Shown here piece after piece: positions 1 to 9,715 of a stretch of DNA of 64,000 nucleotides. Below the pieces are notes generated by a model. It ran no database searches, was not told the origin of the DNA, and saw only the letters and a program-made list of their open reading frames with translations. Numbering within the stretch: position 1 is the stretch's first letter; every line of letters starts with the position of its first letter. The position numbers were made by a program, and so were the translations under genes. Source of the stretch: Agarophyton chilense (taxonomy: Eukaryota; Rhodophyta; Florideophyceae; Gracilariales; Gracilariaceae); contig JARGXX010000084.1 of assembly GCA_030374765.1 (NCBI GenBank), forward strand, positions 186,001 through 250,000, read 5' to 3'.

Positions 1-440
1 CAAAAAATGCTGCAGCAACAGCCCCCCAAAAAAGCATTGCACTGAGCACTGTAATTCAGCAACCAAACGCAAACGTCGGGGATAGCTCCCCTGTCTCGTA
101 AACACATGCCGCGCGACGCACCGCAATGCGCGTCGTTTGGTCGTTTCTCGTACGCGCAGCGAGCGCATGCGCAGTCACACGCGCCCACACGCGCCACACG
201 CGCCGCGTGCTTTTAAAGACATGTGCCTTACAAACCACCAGTTCAGCGTGCGCGGTGCCACGCCCAATCGCGTAGCCGCACGCTCACCGCTCCGCGCGAG
301 CGCCGCCGAATCACCTGCTGCAATCAACCGCTTCGCCCCAAAGCTGCTGCCGAGACATGTCCTCCCACGCATCCGGCTGCACACCCCCCCGCAATCACAT
401 AACATACCATTCCGAGCGCGACCTCACACCCCAACCGAAA
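1..440. other. 5' flank, no gene seen
   Basis: I see no supported gene. The stretch holds a GC-rich patch with several CACACGCGCC-like repeats near 178-210. It leads into the promoter and leader of the downstream plus-strand gene. An open frame extends back through it to 137, but its composition is low-complexity and the first convincing start is at 683. Confidence 0.4.
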
Positions 441-682
441 AAAATTGGTCTTCCTCCCCACCCCTCCGTTTCTTGTTTTATCCCAACCACCACCCCCCCC
501 CCCCCCTCTTCCCAAGTCCCGTCGACCACGAATCTATTCCCACCTCTTCCTCTCACCCCCGCCCACTCATCCACTCCCAACACCGTCTTTCGCCGTTTCT
601 CACCTCGCCCCACCCTCCCACCCACAATTTCTTCCCAAGTTTTTTCCCTTCTCCCACTATTTCTTTCTTCCCCCGTCCCATC
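440..682 (+). promoter_or_regulatory. pyrimidine-rich leader of the 683-2449 gene
   Basis: About 240 bases are almost entirely C and T on the plus strand, including a long C run near 497-506, directly before the ATG at 683. A similar C/T-rich stretch precedes the broken gene near 29.8 kb. I read it as core promoter and 5' untranslated leader; this is inference from composition and position. Confidence 0.4.
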
Positions 683-2449
683 ATGCAGCATCAGTCTGCT
701 TGGGTCGTCACCGAGCCCGAGCCCGCTCCCATTTTCCCCTCTTTTGATGCCGCCACACTTGTTCCACCCCCTCTCCATCACCACCATCACTTCAATGACA
801 TACCTAGCCCCACCACTACTATTGTCACCGCCTCATCCCCAATCTCCTCCCCTCCCCGTCGCTCTGTCCACACCGCAGAACAGTTGTGGCAGTTGCAACA
901 GCTGCTCAGTCCCAGCCCTTCACCAACTGTGCGCACCAAGCCAGTTGATGCCTTGGGTCCATCATGCCTCATTGCTCTGTACTTCACCACTCTCACCCGA
1001 ACCTTATTGAGGAACCGAGCCGTCCCTATTCGCGCACGCCTCTCCTTCCTGTCTCCGCAGCTGCACTACAAGTTCACCCAGCTCATCAACGGGAAATGGA
1101 AAAACGTCCCCACTGTCCAGTTGCCCTACGCGTCCCTGTGCCAGGCCGGCAACTGGTTAACGGCCCGCATCGGCTTGCAGCACCCCAATTTTAAGAACGC
1201 AAAGGACACCCTCCAATCCACCTTGACCCACGCTTGGCAGACCCGCAACTGGATGTGTGTCGTTAATTTGTTAGGGGAAGGAGATCCGGCCATGGCCGAC
1301 TTGCTTGAGTGTGATGCCATCGCCGGTAAACCGCTCGCCACTCCTCCTCAGTTCCTGGACCGTCTCAACTGTCACAAAGGCGCCCCAGATATCCGTTGCG
1401 ATGTTGATGGAGCCCTCTTGGCCCGTCAAGCGCTCAATGACGTTTTGGAAATGCTGGGATACAAGGCCGCGTCTGTTAGTGCGGGCATGTTTCGCCGCGT
1501 CGTATCCCCGGCCTGGAAGCAGCGTTGTGCCTATGCTGCTTCCCACTCCCGTCCAAATTGTTGCCCCTTCTATGAGGGAGGCTACTTCAAGAAACTCATG
1601 TCGCATTCACAACTGTATGGCGATTCGGCCGCCTTTTCTGTTCAAGAGGTTCTTGAGGGGCTTGATGAGGTGATCAAGCTATGGAACAACCCTGGTGGAA
1701 TGTGTGTTCGTGAGGCTAAATGTGCGGCTGGTCTTCGTTACAACGTCGATAAGAGTTTTCAGTCTGGAGTCAGGAGCTACGTGAAGGCACGATTTCTCAG
1801 AGAGGCTCCATCTGCCATTGATCACTTGCGTGTGCAGGAACAGCATACCTACCAGAGTGTCAAGAATTTACTGCGAATCAAACGCGCAAAGCATTTTAGG
1901 TGCCGAGAACAGTTGGACATGATCGAAGCGACAGTGGACGATATTGTTCCTCGTTTCACTGCCACTTTAGGTGCCACAATGCAACCATCGGACTTGGACT
2001 TTCAACCGTTCACACCACAACCTCAAACACCGCCGCCACCACCATTGCCGCCACCATCCGCATCGTCCGAACCATTGCATTTTCATGGATCTGTTACGGT
2101 TCCTTTACAACCAATCTACCCCTGTGAAGATGCAATAGGAATGGTGGCCTCACAAGCCCTCGGTGTTGCCGCTGTAAAGAAGCGCAAGCGCCCAGAGTTT
2201 GAACAGGGGTTATGCCCAACTACGCCTCGTGAACAGAAGAGGAAACATGCACACTTGTCACTGAAGCGCAAAGAAGCCGCTGAGACAGCTTTGCGTCAGT
2301 TCTTAGAAGAACGTCGAGGGGTTTGCGCTCAGCTACAAGATCTACTGAACCGCACTGAGCAACATGGGGAATGCTGCAACTGTCCTGACATTGGTGATCT
2401 TGCGGCACCTGGTGAATTCCCCACTTCTGCAAATACACCTGTTGCCTGA
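683..2449 (+). CDS. hypothetical 588-residue protein, probably nuclear
   Basis: I do not recognise this protein. The frame is open from 137, but I place the start at the ATG at 683, because the upstream codons are a low-complexity pyrimidine leader. The first 70 residues are rich in Pro, His, Ser and Thr. About residues 70-420 form a well-mixed globular region with many Cys, Trp and Leu. Then comes a Pro-rich linker (about 435-460), a basic KKRKRPEF patch resembling a nuclear localisation signal, and a Lys/Arg/Glu-rich probable coiled coil ending in a short Cys cluster (ECCNC). There are no membrane segments. It reads as one intact exon and looks like a real host gene. Its 3' end is about 300 bp from the convergent Asterix-like gene. 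A nuclear role is inferred only from the basic patch. Confidence 0.7.
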   Translation: MQHQSAWVVTEPEPAPIFPSFDAATLVPPPLHHHHHFNDIPSPTTTIVTASSPISSPPRRSVHTAEQLWQLQQLLSPSPSPTVRTKPVDALGPSCLIALYFTTLTRTLLRNRAVPIRARLSFLSPQLHYKFTQLINGKWKNVPTVQLPYASLCQAGNWLTARIGLQHPNFKNAKDTLQSTLTHAWQTRNWMCVVNLLGEGDPAMADLLECDAIAGKPLATPPQFLDRLNCHKGAPDIRCDVDGALLARQALNDVLEMLGYKAASVSAGMFRRVVSPAWKQRCAYAASHSRPNCCPFYEGGYFKKLMSHSQLYGDSAAFSVQEVLEGLDEVIKLWNNPGGMCVREAKCAAGLRYNVDKSFQSGVRSYVKARFLREAPSAIDHLRVQEQHTYQSVKNLLRIKRAKHFRCREQLDMIEATVDDIVPRFTATLGATMQPSDLDFQPFTPQPQTPPPPPLPPPSASSEPLHFHGSVTVPLQPIYPCEDAIGMVASQALGVAAVKKRKRPEFEQGLCPTTPREQKRKHAHLSLKRKEAAETALRQFLEERRGVCAQLQDLLNRTEQHGECCNCPDIGDLAAPGEFPTSANTPVA

Positions 2450-2747
2450 GTTGCCAGTTCTATGTAATTGTGGGATCCGAGGAGACCGCTTTGGGTGTAG
2501 ATGGCGGAAAGTCGGATTGTATGGCGCGCTTTGTGTGCCATGTAATAGTTAGACGTGGTCGCGATAGCGCTAGTCATCCTGGGCTGCGTGTTTCAATACT
2601 TCACAAGGAATGTCTCGTACTATGTGCTTGGTGATCCTTGGCTTGTGTTTCTTCTTGAGTTGATTACTTTGTTTGCTAAGCTCTTTGATATGGTAAAAAG
2701 GAATGAGTTTCACATTTAATCTCGAAAACACCTTGTTTGAGTTCCGC

Positions 2748-3275
2748 TCACTTCTGACGAAGCCAAGGGAAAACCGGAGCCATAACGGGCCGACCAGCAA
2801 GAGTCGTGTGTGTGGACAAAAAGGTGAGAACTATGAGAGATATGGTGGCTACCAGGTTTTTTGAGTCTGTGCAAGAGTACCTTTGATTCGCCAACGATGA
2901 GATACTGAACAGACAGGTTAGCCACGCATACATCTTCACCTTGAAGAGAACAGCGAAAAACGCGAAGCAGAGACCTAGGATCGCATCTGCGTCGTAGTAT
3001 GGTTTTCACCGTCCATTGGACGTCGAAGTGCATGAGAAGACACCCAGTTGAGACAACGTGTTCAAGCACACAAACGAGATGTTGGTTAGAAGAGTGGTCG
3101 TTGGTGAAAGTACTTATTTCTGGATGGGGTAGCTTCAGCGATACGTGGTTGGCGTGGGAGGGATTCCGATCAACGTACAGTAGTCTGGGGGAAGTTCCTC
3201 GACTGATACGGGAACGACATTGAGCGGTGTGCAGCGCGATTCGTCGCGGGGGTCGGTGCGGCTGATGATGGGCAT
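2748..3275 (-). CDS. Asterix / WDR83OS homologue (PAT complex subunit), two exons
   Basis: Two exons: 3275-3179 and 2986-2748, separated by a 192-bp intron (donor GTACGT at 3178, acceptor CAG ending at 2987). The joined reading frame is 336 nt and encodes 111 residues. Features shared with the Asterix family (about 100-110 residues): an N-terminal DPR motif, a Pro-Asp-Tyr just before the first hydrophobic helix, a W...C...S.AN signature between the first two helices, and a third helix followed by a Pro-rich C-terminus. Asterix (WDR83OS in animals) pairs with CCDC47 in the ER PAT complex, which shields polar membrane segments during membrane-protein insertion at the ribosome-translocon. Start chosen: the ATG that gives a family-length N-terminus. 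The next gene upstream on this strand also encodes an ER membrane protein. Assignment is by remembered family pattern; splice sites are predicted. Confidence 0.8.
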
Positions 3276-3601
3276 AATGTCAAAGATGGATTCGTTCCAC
3301 GACGATGTGTGTGAAACAAGTGTCGCGCGTGAGAAAGGTCTCAGGAGCGAGTAGCGTTACTTGTAGCGAACTTGTGATGGGAAGGAAGGAAGGATATGGG
3401 ATTTTATTGTTCCACGCACACTCCGAAAAAAGACGCGACACGCAAACTTAATTTAGCGAGGTTGGTGATATTGCCTCAAGGTTTCGACCGTGGACAAGTT
3501 GTGGCGGGGCACGTGCTGTCCGTATTGATGTGGCTGTGGAAGAATTCGCGGTACAGGAGCCGTGGGCAGAGGGGCGTTCTCTTTACTACGTGGCGAGTGG
3601 C

Positions 3602-4077
3602 CTAGCCCACTACCATCAACACTAGCACAGTGATCGAATTCACCACTATGATTGGGACTTTCGTGTGTTGGTCGGGGTGGGTGGAAAGGGGCACGGTGGA
3701 GATGGCGAGCAGGATGAGCAAAGGGAACGGTGTCAGACCGGTTGCGTAGTCATAAGAGGTGTGGCGCATATTCCAACAAAACAATAGAATCAACTTACGT
3801 CGAAGAACGCGGAAGGCTTTGAGAAGATTGACGATTTGTAGCTTGACACCGCCTTCGATTGCGGCTTGCTGTTCAGACCATCCGACTAAACGGGGCGTGC
3901 AATGACGTTTCCGTTAGTGGTCGTTGCGCAAGGTTTTCAAACAGCCACCGTGGCTCTCGTTACCGTCTTTCGAAGAGAAAAGGACTTACCTTTGTTGAGA
4001 AACCGTTCTTCATGAAGAATCGCCATGGAGTTGACGAGTAACAGCAGCGCTTTGAACACAGTACCCAGCCCTAACAT
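3602..4077 (-). CDS. Yos1 / IER3IP1 homologue, three exons
   Basis: Exons 4077-3990, 3885-3799 and 3657-3602. Introns are 104 bp (3886-3989) and 141 bp (3658-3798), both with GTAAGT donors. Joined CDS is 231 nt, 76 residues. The pattern is diagnostic of the Yos1/IER3IP1 family: an N-terminal hydrophobic helix leading into AILHEERFL, then GWS, a Gln-Ile-Val-Asn-Leu-Leu segment, and a C-terminal membrane helix starting LPIIVVNS and ending in Gly. Known members are 75-85 residues with the same two-helix layout. In yeast, Yos1 acts with Yip1 and Yif1 in ER-to-Golgi vesicle transport; IER3IP1 is the animal counterpart. All exon phases match, which supports the splice sites. It lies 326 bp upstream of the Asterix-like gene on the same strand. 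It was invisible without joining exons. Confidence 0.87.
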
Positions 4078-4327
4078 GTCTTTTCGTTATGCAACGCAGC
4101 CAGGCGAATGCAGCGCTCGCAAGTACGCAACAAGAATGACTCCGGTTGGGTGGGAAGTGTGCCACGTGATGTTGCACCAGTGTTGTTGCCCTCGTTCCGC
4201 CTTCGAACGATTTTTCTTTAGGCAGTCTGTTTTAACACTCTAGCTAGAGGGCCTGTCAGCGACGGTGATGCAGCCTGTCACCTATGTGTGAGCTGCACGC
4301 GTTTGCGGATGCCTTTTATCTACCTTC

Positions 4328-4600
4328 CTATCGAATGAAGTATGCAGCCATACGCGCTTCGCGCTCTTTGCACTCCTTGTTGGAACAAACGTTGCAAACA
4401 CGTCTTTTGCTTTCCTTTTCGGATCGCGGCAGCCCTGAAACGATGATATCCCAGAAAAGCGATCACAACAGCATACCTTCGTAGATAACTCCCATGAAAG
4501 CAGCACGAAGGTGTAGTATGATTGGATCGCTTCGAGAACGCGTTTGTTTGTTTCGGTTTTTTGGAAACGGTATGAATCAGACCATGAAAACGAGGACAAT
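4328..4600 (-). CDS. possible small Cys-rich protein with a 42-bp intron
   Basis: A minus-strand frame ends at TAG 4330-4328. It reads ...CNVCSNKECKEREARMA... after removing a candidate 42-bp intron (4435-4476; donor GTATGC, acceptor TTTCAG). The intron must be removed because it carries an in-frame TGA. The upstream exon is open back to about 4575; an in-frame ATG lies a few codons before the intron, giving only about 41 residues, so further exons may exist upstream. CxxC followed by Cys in a basic context could bind metal. The plus strand is also partly open here, so the call is weak. I do not recognise the family. Confidence 0.3.
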
Positions 4601-4835
4601 GGTGGTGGATGTCGCGGTCAGGCAACCGTCGTACAGTACAGTATTTCCCCTTAGCACTGAATCAAGTTTGGACTGCGGGACAAGATACTTCTACTTGCGC
4701 AAGTAACTCTTATCCTGAGCTAACGTGGTCGATATCGTCACAAGCGGAGAAGTATTGGCGTATGAGGAACGATTAAAATGTTGCATTCACGCGTCAATCG
4801 CCGAGCTTGAGTGCAGTTTCGTACCAGTAAACACG

Positions 4836-5337
4836 TAGCGCTTTCCACTCCTGTCCATCAATTACCGTGTTTCCCACTCACGTCTCTTTATCTCCCGCGT
4901 CCGCTTCCACATCCTCCTCTTTTACGTCTAGCCCCACTGCATTTGCTCAACACGCATCTTTTTCCGACAAAACCGCAGTTACCAACAGCTTACATTCGAC
5001 GCCTGCATAGCAACCCTCATTGCCATGCTGTGCTCTTACACTTTCTTATCCTCTTGTTTCCCTTTTGGGACAAGGACCCACACCAATAAATATCGCTGGC
5101 ATTATGATAGAAGAGCTGTCATTTCAAGCTCATCGTCCTCAGAGGCAAGGGCACCATATACGTGCATTGATGCAACTGGTTACACCAATATCGTTGGGGT
5201 TTATTGGTCATCATGTAAATAGCATCCGATTTGATAACAAGACAGCGTTCAAGCATCAGCGCAATATCATTTCAAGTATCTACCGGCAATCTTCCGCCCT
5301 CCTCCGTCCGTGTGAGCGGAATCCCAACACACTCTAG
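4836..5337 (+). CDS. uncertain ORF, open except one TAG
   Basis: The plus-strand frame is open from about 4836 to the stop at 5335-5337, except for one TAG at 5008-5010. The first part is Ser/Thr/Ala-rich. The second has a better mixed composition, with an in-frame ATG at 5104 (MIEELSFQ...) giving 77 residues. It may be a two-exon gene, a broken gene, or chance. No family is recognised. It lies between the minus-strand gene cluster and another uncertain ORF. Confidence 0.22.
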
Positions 5338-5430
5338 AACCATGAGAACAGCGCCCTGGAGGTAGCCCTCTATTTCTCACTAGTCGCTCACCCAAGACAA
5401 TCTCAGTACAACTGTCAGGTCTCCCAATAT

Positions 5431-5997
5431 TCAGAACACAGCTGGGTCATCATGATGCAAGGCGTTGCCACCGATGTCACGACCGACATGTTGTGCATCT
5501 GCAACCCAATCCTCCTGTCGCGACAGACTTAAGCTGAACTTGAAAGGATCGGAGTCGCATCGCGTTCTTGAGACGACTTTATTGTTGTTGATTGGAAGTT
5601 CCAATAATGGAACCACGTCGCCATCACTTTCTACGCTCTTGAAGGAAAGAGGTGAGCGCGATTATACCACCACCCACATAAGTCGAAATAAGTCAAAGGC
5701 TACTGCGAGCTCCATACATGTTGCTACGCAAGCCGCACGGATGCCTGAACTGTCATATCTGGTATAGCAAATGATTCATAACCGTGCAAGCCTTAAAACA
5801 GTAAACTGTAAACAGACGACGATGTCAACCATTCCTTCGGAAAGAAAAAGACGAACCATATGTATCTCCCCAGCGTTAAAATTATGCCCGTAGTTGTGAT
5901 AGTAAGGTGTCTTGAAAAAGACACGCCTCAGAACGGAGGCTAAGATAACGTGTTGTGATTGTTTTTGGCCACCGGATTTCTGCCTTTTGCTGCTCAT
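5431..5997 (-). pseudogene. uncertain minus-strand frame with two stops
   Basis: One minus-strand frame runs from ATG 5997 (MSSKRQKSGGQKQSQ...) to the stop at 5431. It is interrupted by TGA at 5778-5776 and TAA near 5661. The last 68 codons (5637-5434) have the composition of a real soluble protein, ending ...NALHHDDPAVF. Because the frame is kept across both stops, either the middle is an intron I have not delimited or this is a young pseudogene. No family is recognised. Confidence 0.28.
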
Positions 5998-6382
5998 ACT
6001 CAGGCACTTATTTTCACTAGCACTCGAGACTTTTCAGATTTCACGTTTCATTTAATCCTGAGAACTAGCAATCTAGAGAGCGATTCTATGTAGCTATTAA
6101 TCTATTTCAATTCCTCTGTATACAATAAATCGTTTGTGAAACGACGACCGCACAGGTTTAGATATCAATCAATAGAAGGTTTTCCTTAAGACTGTTCCAC
6201 CAAGGCAGCACAAGTGCCTGAATAATGACCACTACATTCTTTCGAAAGGATTTCTCTCACCCTTTCCCCCTGGTTTGTCTGTTAGTCTGAGGTTTTGTGC
6301 TACATTGTCAGAGCCCACTACCTGGTTCCTGTTTCCAACGAAGAGCATCCCCAGCGTTTAACGACGGATTTTTATGCTGAGA

Positions 6383-7246
6383 TTAATTCGTATTGGTGTT
6401 GCGGTGAGTCTCCTGGCGCACATCTGTGTTGGTGTCCACTGGAGCGGCCCCCGAAGAGTAGTTCTGAATCGTCGTATTGATGGTATTAGCAGGCTCACTG
6501 GAGTCGGCATGACTGTAAAAAGTATCACCGTCAGCACCTGAGACCTTGAGGGCAGTCTTGAGTTCGGCTCTAGAATTGTTGCCTGCCTGTGATGCATTAG
6601 GGAGTTCATCTTTTCTCGATGTAGTAGATTGAGATGCTTTTTTCTCGTCGAGTGTAATAATGATACCGTTACCTCCTTCCTCATCACCGATGGTATCTAA
6701 TGGTTGCTGGTGAGTGTTGAATGGCGATAGACGCGCCTTTTCTTCAATTGATGCAGGGGTGGACACTGAAAGGGAGCCGTATCCATCGGAAACGGAAGCG
6801 AGTCGATGCGACGTAGTTGATGAAGATGCAGATGCGGTTTGAGGCTGTGCGGAGTCTAACCTGGAGTTTGACTGATCTTGCTGTTGTACACTCTCATCTC
6901 CTGTTTGAGAGAATGACGAGTGCTCTCCAAACGCTGATTCAGCATTTGAACGTGTAGATGATTGAATGTCTGCAGCGTTTACAACCGCCGTGTGTTCAAA
7001 TCCATTTCGTCGATCGGATGTATTTGCGTGCTCTGAATTATCGTGAAGATGCACTTGCTCGTCGGAGGGCTCGGTGTAGACACGCGTGCGAAAGAATAGA
7101 ATGGAGGCAGCAACCAACAGTAGTACCGTAGCAAACATAACCAAAGAGTAACGAATGATGGTTCGTCTCTTTCTTTGTGCGAGAATACGGGTGCGACGAC
7201 GAGCCTCTCGAGCTGCACGCTCGGAAACGAAGTAGGAGAAAAGCAT
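6383..7246 (-). CDS. single-pass membrane protein, Ser/Thr/Asn-rich
   Basis: One uninterrupted exon encodes 287 residues. Residues about 9-31 are strongly basic (Arg-rich). They are followed by one hydrophobic helix at about 32-53 (YSLVMFATVLLLVAASILFF). The remaining roughly 230 residues are hydrophilic and low-complexity, rich in Ser, Thr, Asn, Gln and Asp, with several Asn-X-Ser/Thr sites. The positive-inside rule suggests a type II anchor: short basic cytosolic N-terminus, long disordered lumenal or extracellular C-terminus. No catalytic domain or family is recognised. The ATG at 7246 is the first in frame and gives a complete helix with its basic flank. It appears to be a host gene. Confidence 0.6.
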   Translation of the reverse strand: MLFSYFVSERAAREARRRTRILAQRKRRTIIRYSLVMFATVLLLVAASILFFRTRVYTEPSDEQVHLHDNSEHANTSDRRNGFEHTAVVNAADIQSSTRSNAESAFGEHSSFSQTGDESVQQQDQSNSRLDSAQPQTASASSSTTSHRLASVSDGYGSLSVSTPASIEEKARLSPFNTHQQPLDTIGDEEGGNGIIITLDEKKASQSTTSRKDELPNASQAGNNSRAELKTALKVSGADGDTFYSHADSSEPANTINTTIQNYSSGAAPVDTNTDVRQETHRNTNTN

Positions 7247-7682
7247 GTATGTATGAAGTGCTAAACCAATATCACCTTGTCAGACTTCTATCTGGTTTGT
7301 CCTTACCGACCAGAGTCCTCCCAAAGAGATGGGTGAGAACGGTTTAAGAGCAGATTCCTGCAGGACAATCCAAACTCTGCGTTGGCATGTCCTACGATAC
7401 AATCAGCTGAAGACCTGCACGCAGGAGAGTCTGACACAACTCGCCGGGAGAATGCATTTGGTCTATTTATGCACGCACCACCGCAAGATTAGCTGGCAAA
7501 TAAACACGGTCTACAATGGAGAGCAAAACAGAACGCAAGCTAAACGTTCGAGGCACTACGTCGGGGTTTATCTTGTGCGCCGGCTGACACAATCGATCCT
7601 CTCGCATGCCAACTACATATTATAAGAATGCGTATCTCAGGCGGAACACCCTCCACTGTGCACCACGTCGCTGTTTCAATTC

Positions 7683-8515
7683 TGCAAAGCCCCCATTCTG
7701 GTTGCTTCTGCATAATCAATGCTGTTGATCTTCTTTTGCTTCACCATGCATTCCATGGTCTTGTTCCTCGTGGTATTCACCGTTAAGTTGTAATCGTGGT
7801 TGAGAAACAGCATCCGCGGGCCTCATATGCGCGCCTCCTGCGCCACTTCAACGAATCTCGTGCAGATTGCCGCTATGTCTGTTCTCGGCTCGCCCATGTG
7901 ATGCGGAAGAAACTTGTCCGACCGTCGGCCAGGTCCACCTCAACTTGATCGTAACACTACGTAAACTATTCTTTTACATTTCAAAATTCACCTTCTCCAA
8001 CTGCACACCTTCAGCTGAAGATATTGATAGATATGCGTTTCCCCCGACAACCATCAAAATCTGCCAAAGACATTATTCCAGAGGGTGCTTTGAAGGCCGT
8101 GGTGCCGCTGTTTCTCGACCGCATTGTAAACTGCTCTCCTTGCTCGGGTTGCATTTTGGGCCCTGCACCAGACTTCGGAAGGGCCGCTCGGGCGGAGGAG
8201 ATATTGGAGTGGAACGAAAAGCAACATGAACTTCTATGAGACAGAGATACTCTGAAGAAGAGCATTGACTTAGCAACTGACAATCATCGTCGCCAAAATG
8301 CTCTGGAGCGGTGTGCCGAATGCCTATCTCTTACAACAACTCACCGCCGCTGCATTAAGCTCCGCATCTCCCAGAAGCCTTTTTCTCGGTCGCCCGTAAT
8401 GATCAGATTCCTACAGAAAAGTCAAACGATTACGAAATCGCTTTGCATTCCTGCGACTCGGGACTACGAACGTGTTTGGCACAAAACAAGGACATGTTCG
8501 CGCCAGAAATCCTAG
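7683..8515 (+). pseudogene. decayed gene of unknown family
   Basis: One plus-strand frame (codon starts at 7901, 8024 and so on) has protein-like composition for about 280 codons. It is broken by TAA 7784, TGA 7946, TAA 7952 and TGA 8237, then ends at paired TAG codons near 8511-8516. Recognisable stretches include a His/Arg-rich segment before 7945, a CSPCSGC cluster near 8136, and a Glu/Lys/Arg-rich probable coiled coil spanning the 8237 stop. Keeping one frame across four stops argues for point-mutation decay and not for introns. I do not recognise the family. No further gene is supported from 8517 to 9115. Confidence 0.35.
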
Positions 8516-9115
8516 TAGGGAGGGAAATATTCTAGTGGTAGATAATGAACCCTACGCTTTCAGCGAATGGACAACAGCGAATGAATTTAGAGCGCTTCAG
8601 AATAGAGCAACATCCAAGAATTGGACTTTTTTCTGTCCATGGGGGGTGGTGTGCTCCAAAAGGCCATACGACCATGCAAATATGTTGTGTGTTGCACCTT
8701 GCATACTTTCCCACCCAATTCGTAGAGTATAACCACAGGATGAAGGGATACAGGGTTAGACAGGCTCCGCAAGAATCGTAAAGGGATGTGGCTGCACACT
8801 GGCCAGGGGTGAACCTGAGCTGGTTGGCAGAGAGGGAGACATTCCAAAAGGTGCGGAAAAAGTCCATGACACCGTTCAATGGAGAAATCTGATATCAAGG
8901 ACAGTTGGTTTTATAGAGCTATGGCTTGGCATTTCGTAAAACAAGCCACGCAAGCCCGTGACTAAGGCGTGACATAAAACTGGACATGAACGGGCATCAA
9001 ATTCATCCGACGTCATGTGACATATCCGCGTACCAAACCAGAGAGCTGGGAAGATCTCACAGACCCGAACATACAATTCGTTTGACATTCGTCCATCAAA
9101 AAAGTCTATTTCGAT

Positions 9116-9715
9116 ATGGAAGAAAATCACACGAGTTCTTCGTCGCGTCTGAAACGTGTGAGGAAGAAGAAGAACAGCGTACGGCCAAAGCATCTAAATC
9201 TGAACAATGACGATGCATGTGCGGATGCCACCCTTTTGAAGCATAGTAGCTGTTCGCAGCTACGTAGACCTGACAAGCAGCTCGACTTCGTCGCAAAACC
9301 GGCCAAGCACAGCAGCTGTACGCAGCTACCGAACAGCTTCAACAAATCTGAGAAGCGCAAAGTGAAGCCGTCTTCCCGTGATTCGAATTCTTCTCGCAAA
9401 TCAGGTGCAGTTTGTGAGCTTGGGCAGTCGCCCGACACCTCCTTCGGTGTGGCTAGTCCCACAGGCAACCGGCCTCCGATGATGATGGCTGCTGGCGCAA
9501 AACCAGTGCTTCATCCAAGGATCTCGAGCATTATTTCCATGGAATCTTCTCGATGCTCTTATGATATAGAAGCTGATGCGCAGTTCATGAGACGCGTTTC
9601 TAGCAGAAAAGGCGGAACACAGAAGCCGGTAAATGATTCTGCCGCGAAGGAAACCGATGATAACCAGCGTGAGGAAGACCATCATTCTCAGCATAAGACG
9701 CCCTTCCGCAACTGA
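9116..9715 (+). CDS. hypothetical basic protein with a duplicated KHSSC[S/T]QL motif
   Basis: One exon of 199 residues starts at ATG 9116. The N-terminus is Lys/Arg-rich (RLKRVRKKK), resembling a nuclear targeting signal. A short motif, KHSSC-S/T-QL, occurs twice about 24 residues apart (near residues 43 and 67). The rest is Ser-, Lys- and Arg-rich and probably disordered, ending in an acidic/His tail. There is no membrane segment and no recognised family. The minus strand is also partly open across it, so the coding strand is probable and not certain. Confidence 0.42.
   Translation: MEENHTSSSSRLKRVRKKKNSVRPKHLNLNNDDACADATLLKHSSCSQLRRPDKQLDFVAKPAKHSSCTQLPNSFNKSEKRKVKPSSRDSNSSRKSGAVCELGQSPDTSFGVASPTGNRPPMMMAAGAKPVLHPRISSIISMESSRCSYDIEADAQFMRRVSSRKGGTQKPVNDSAAKETDDNQREEDHHSQHKTPFRN

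Noticed and set aside
137..682. N-terminal extension of the first gene to an upstream start
   Set aside because: The codons come from GC-rich repeats and a C/T tract; the composition is that of a leader, not of protein.
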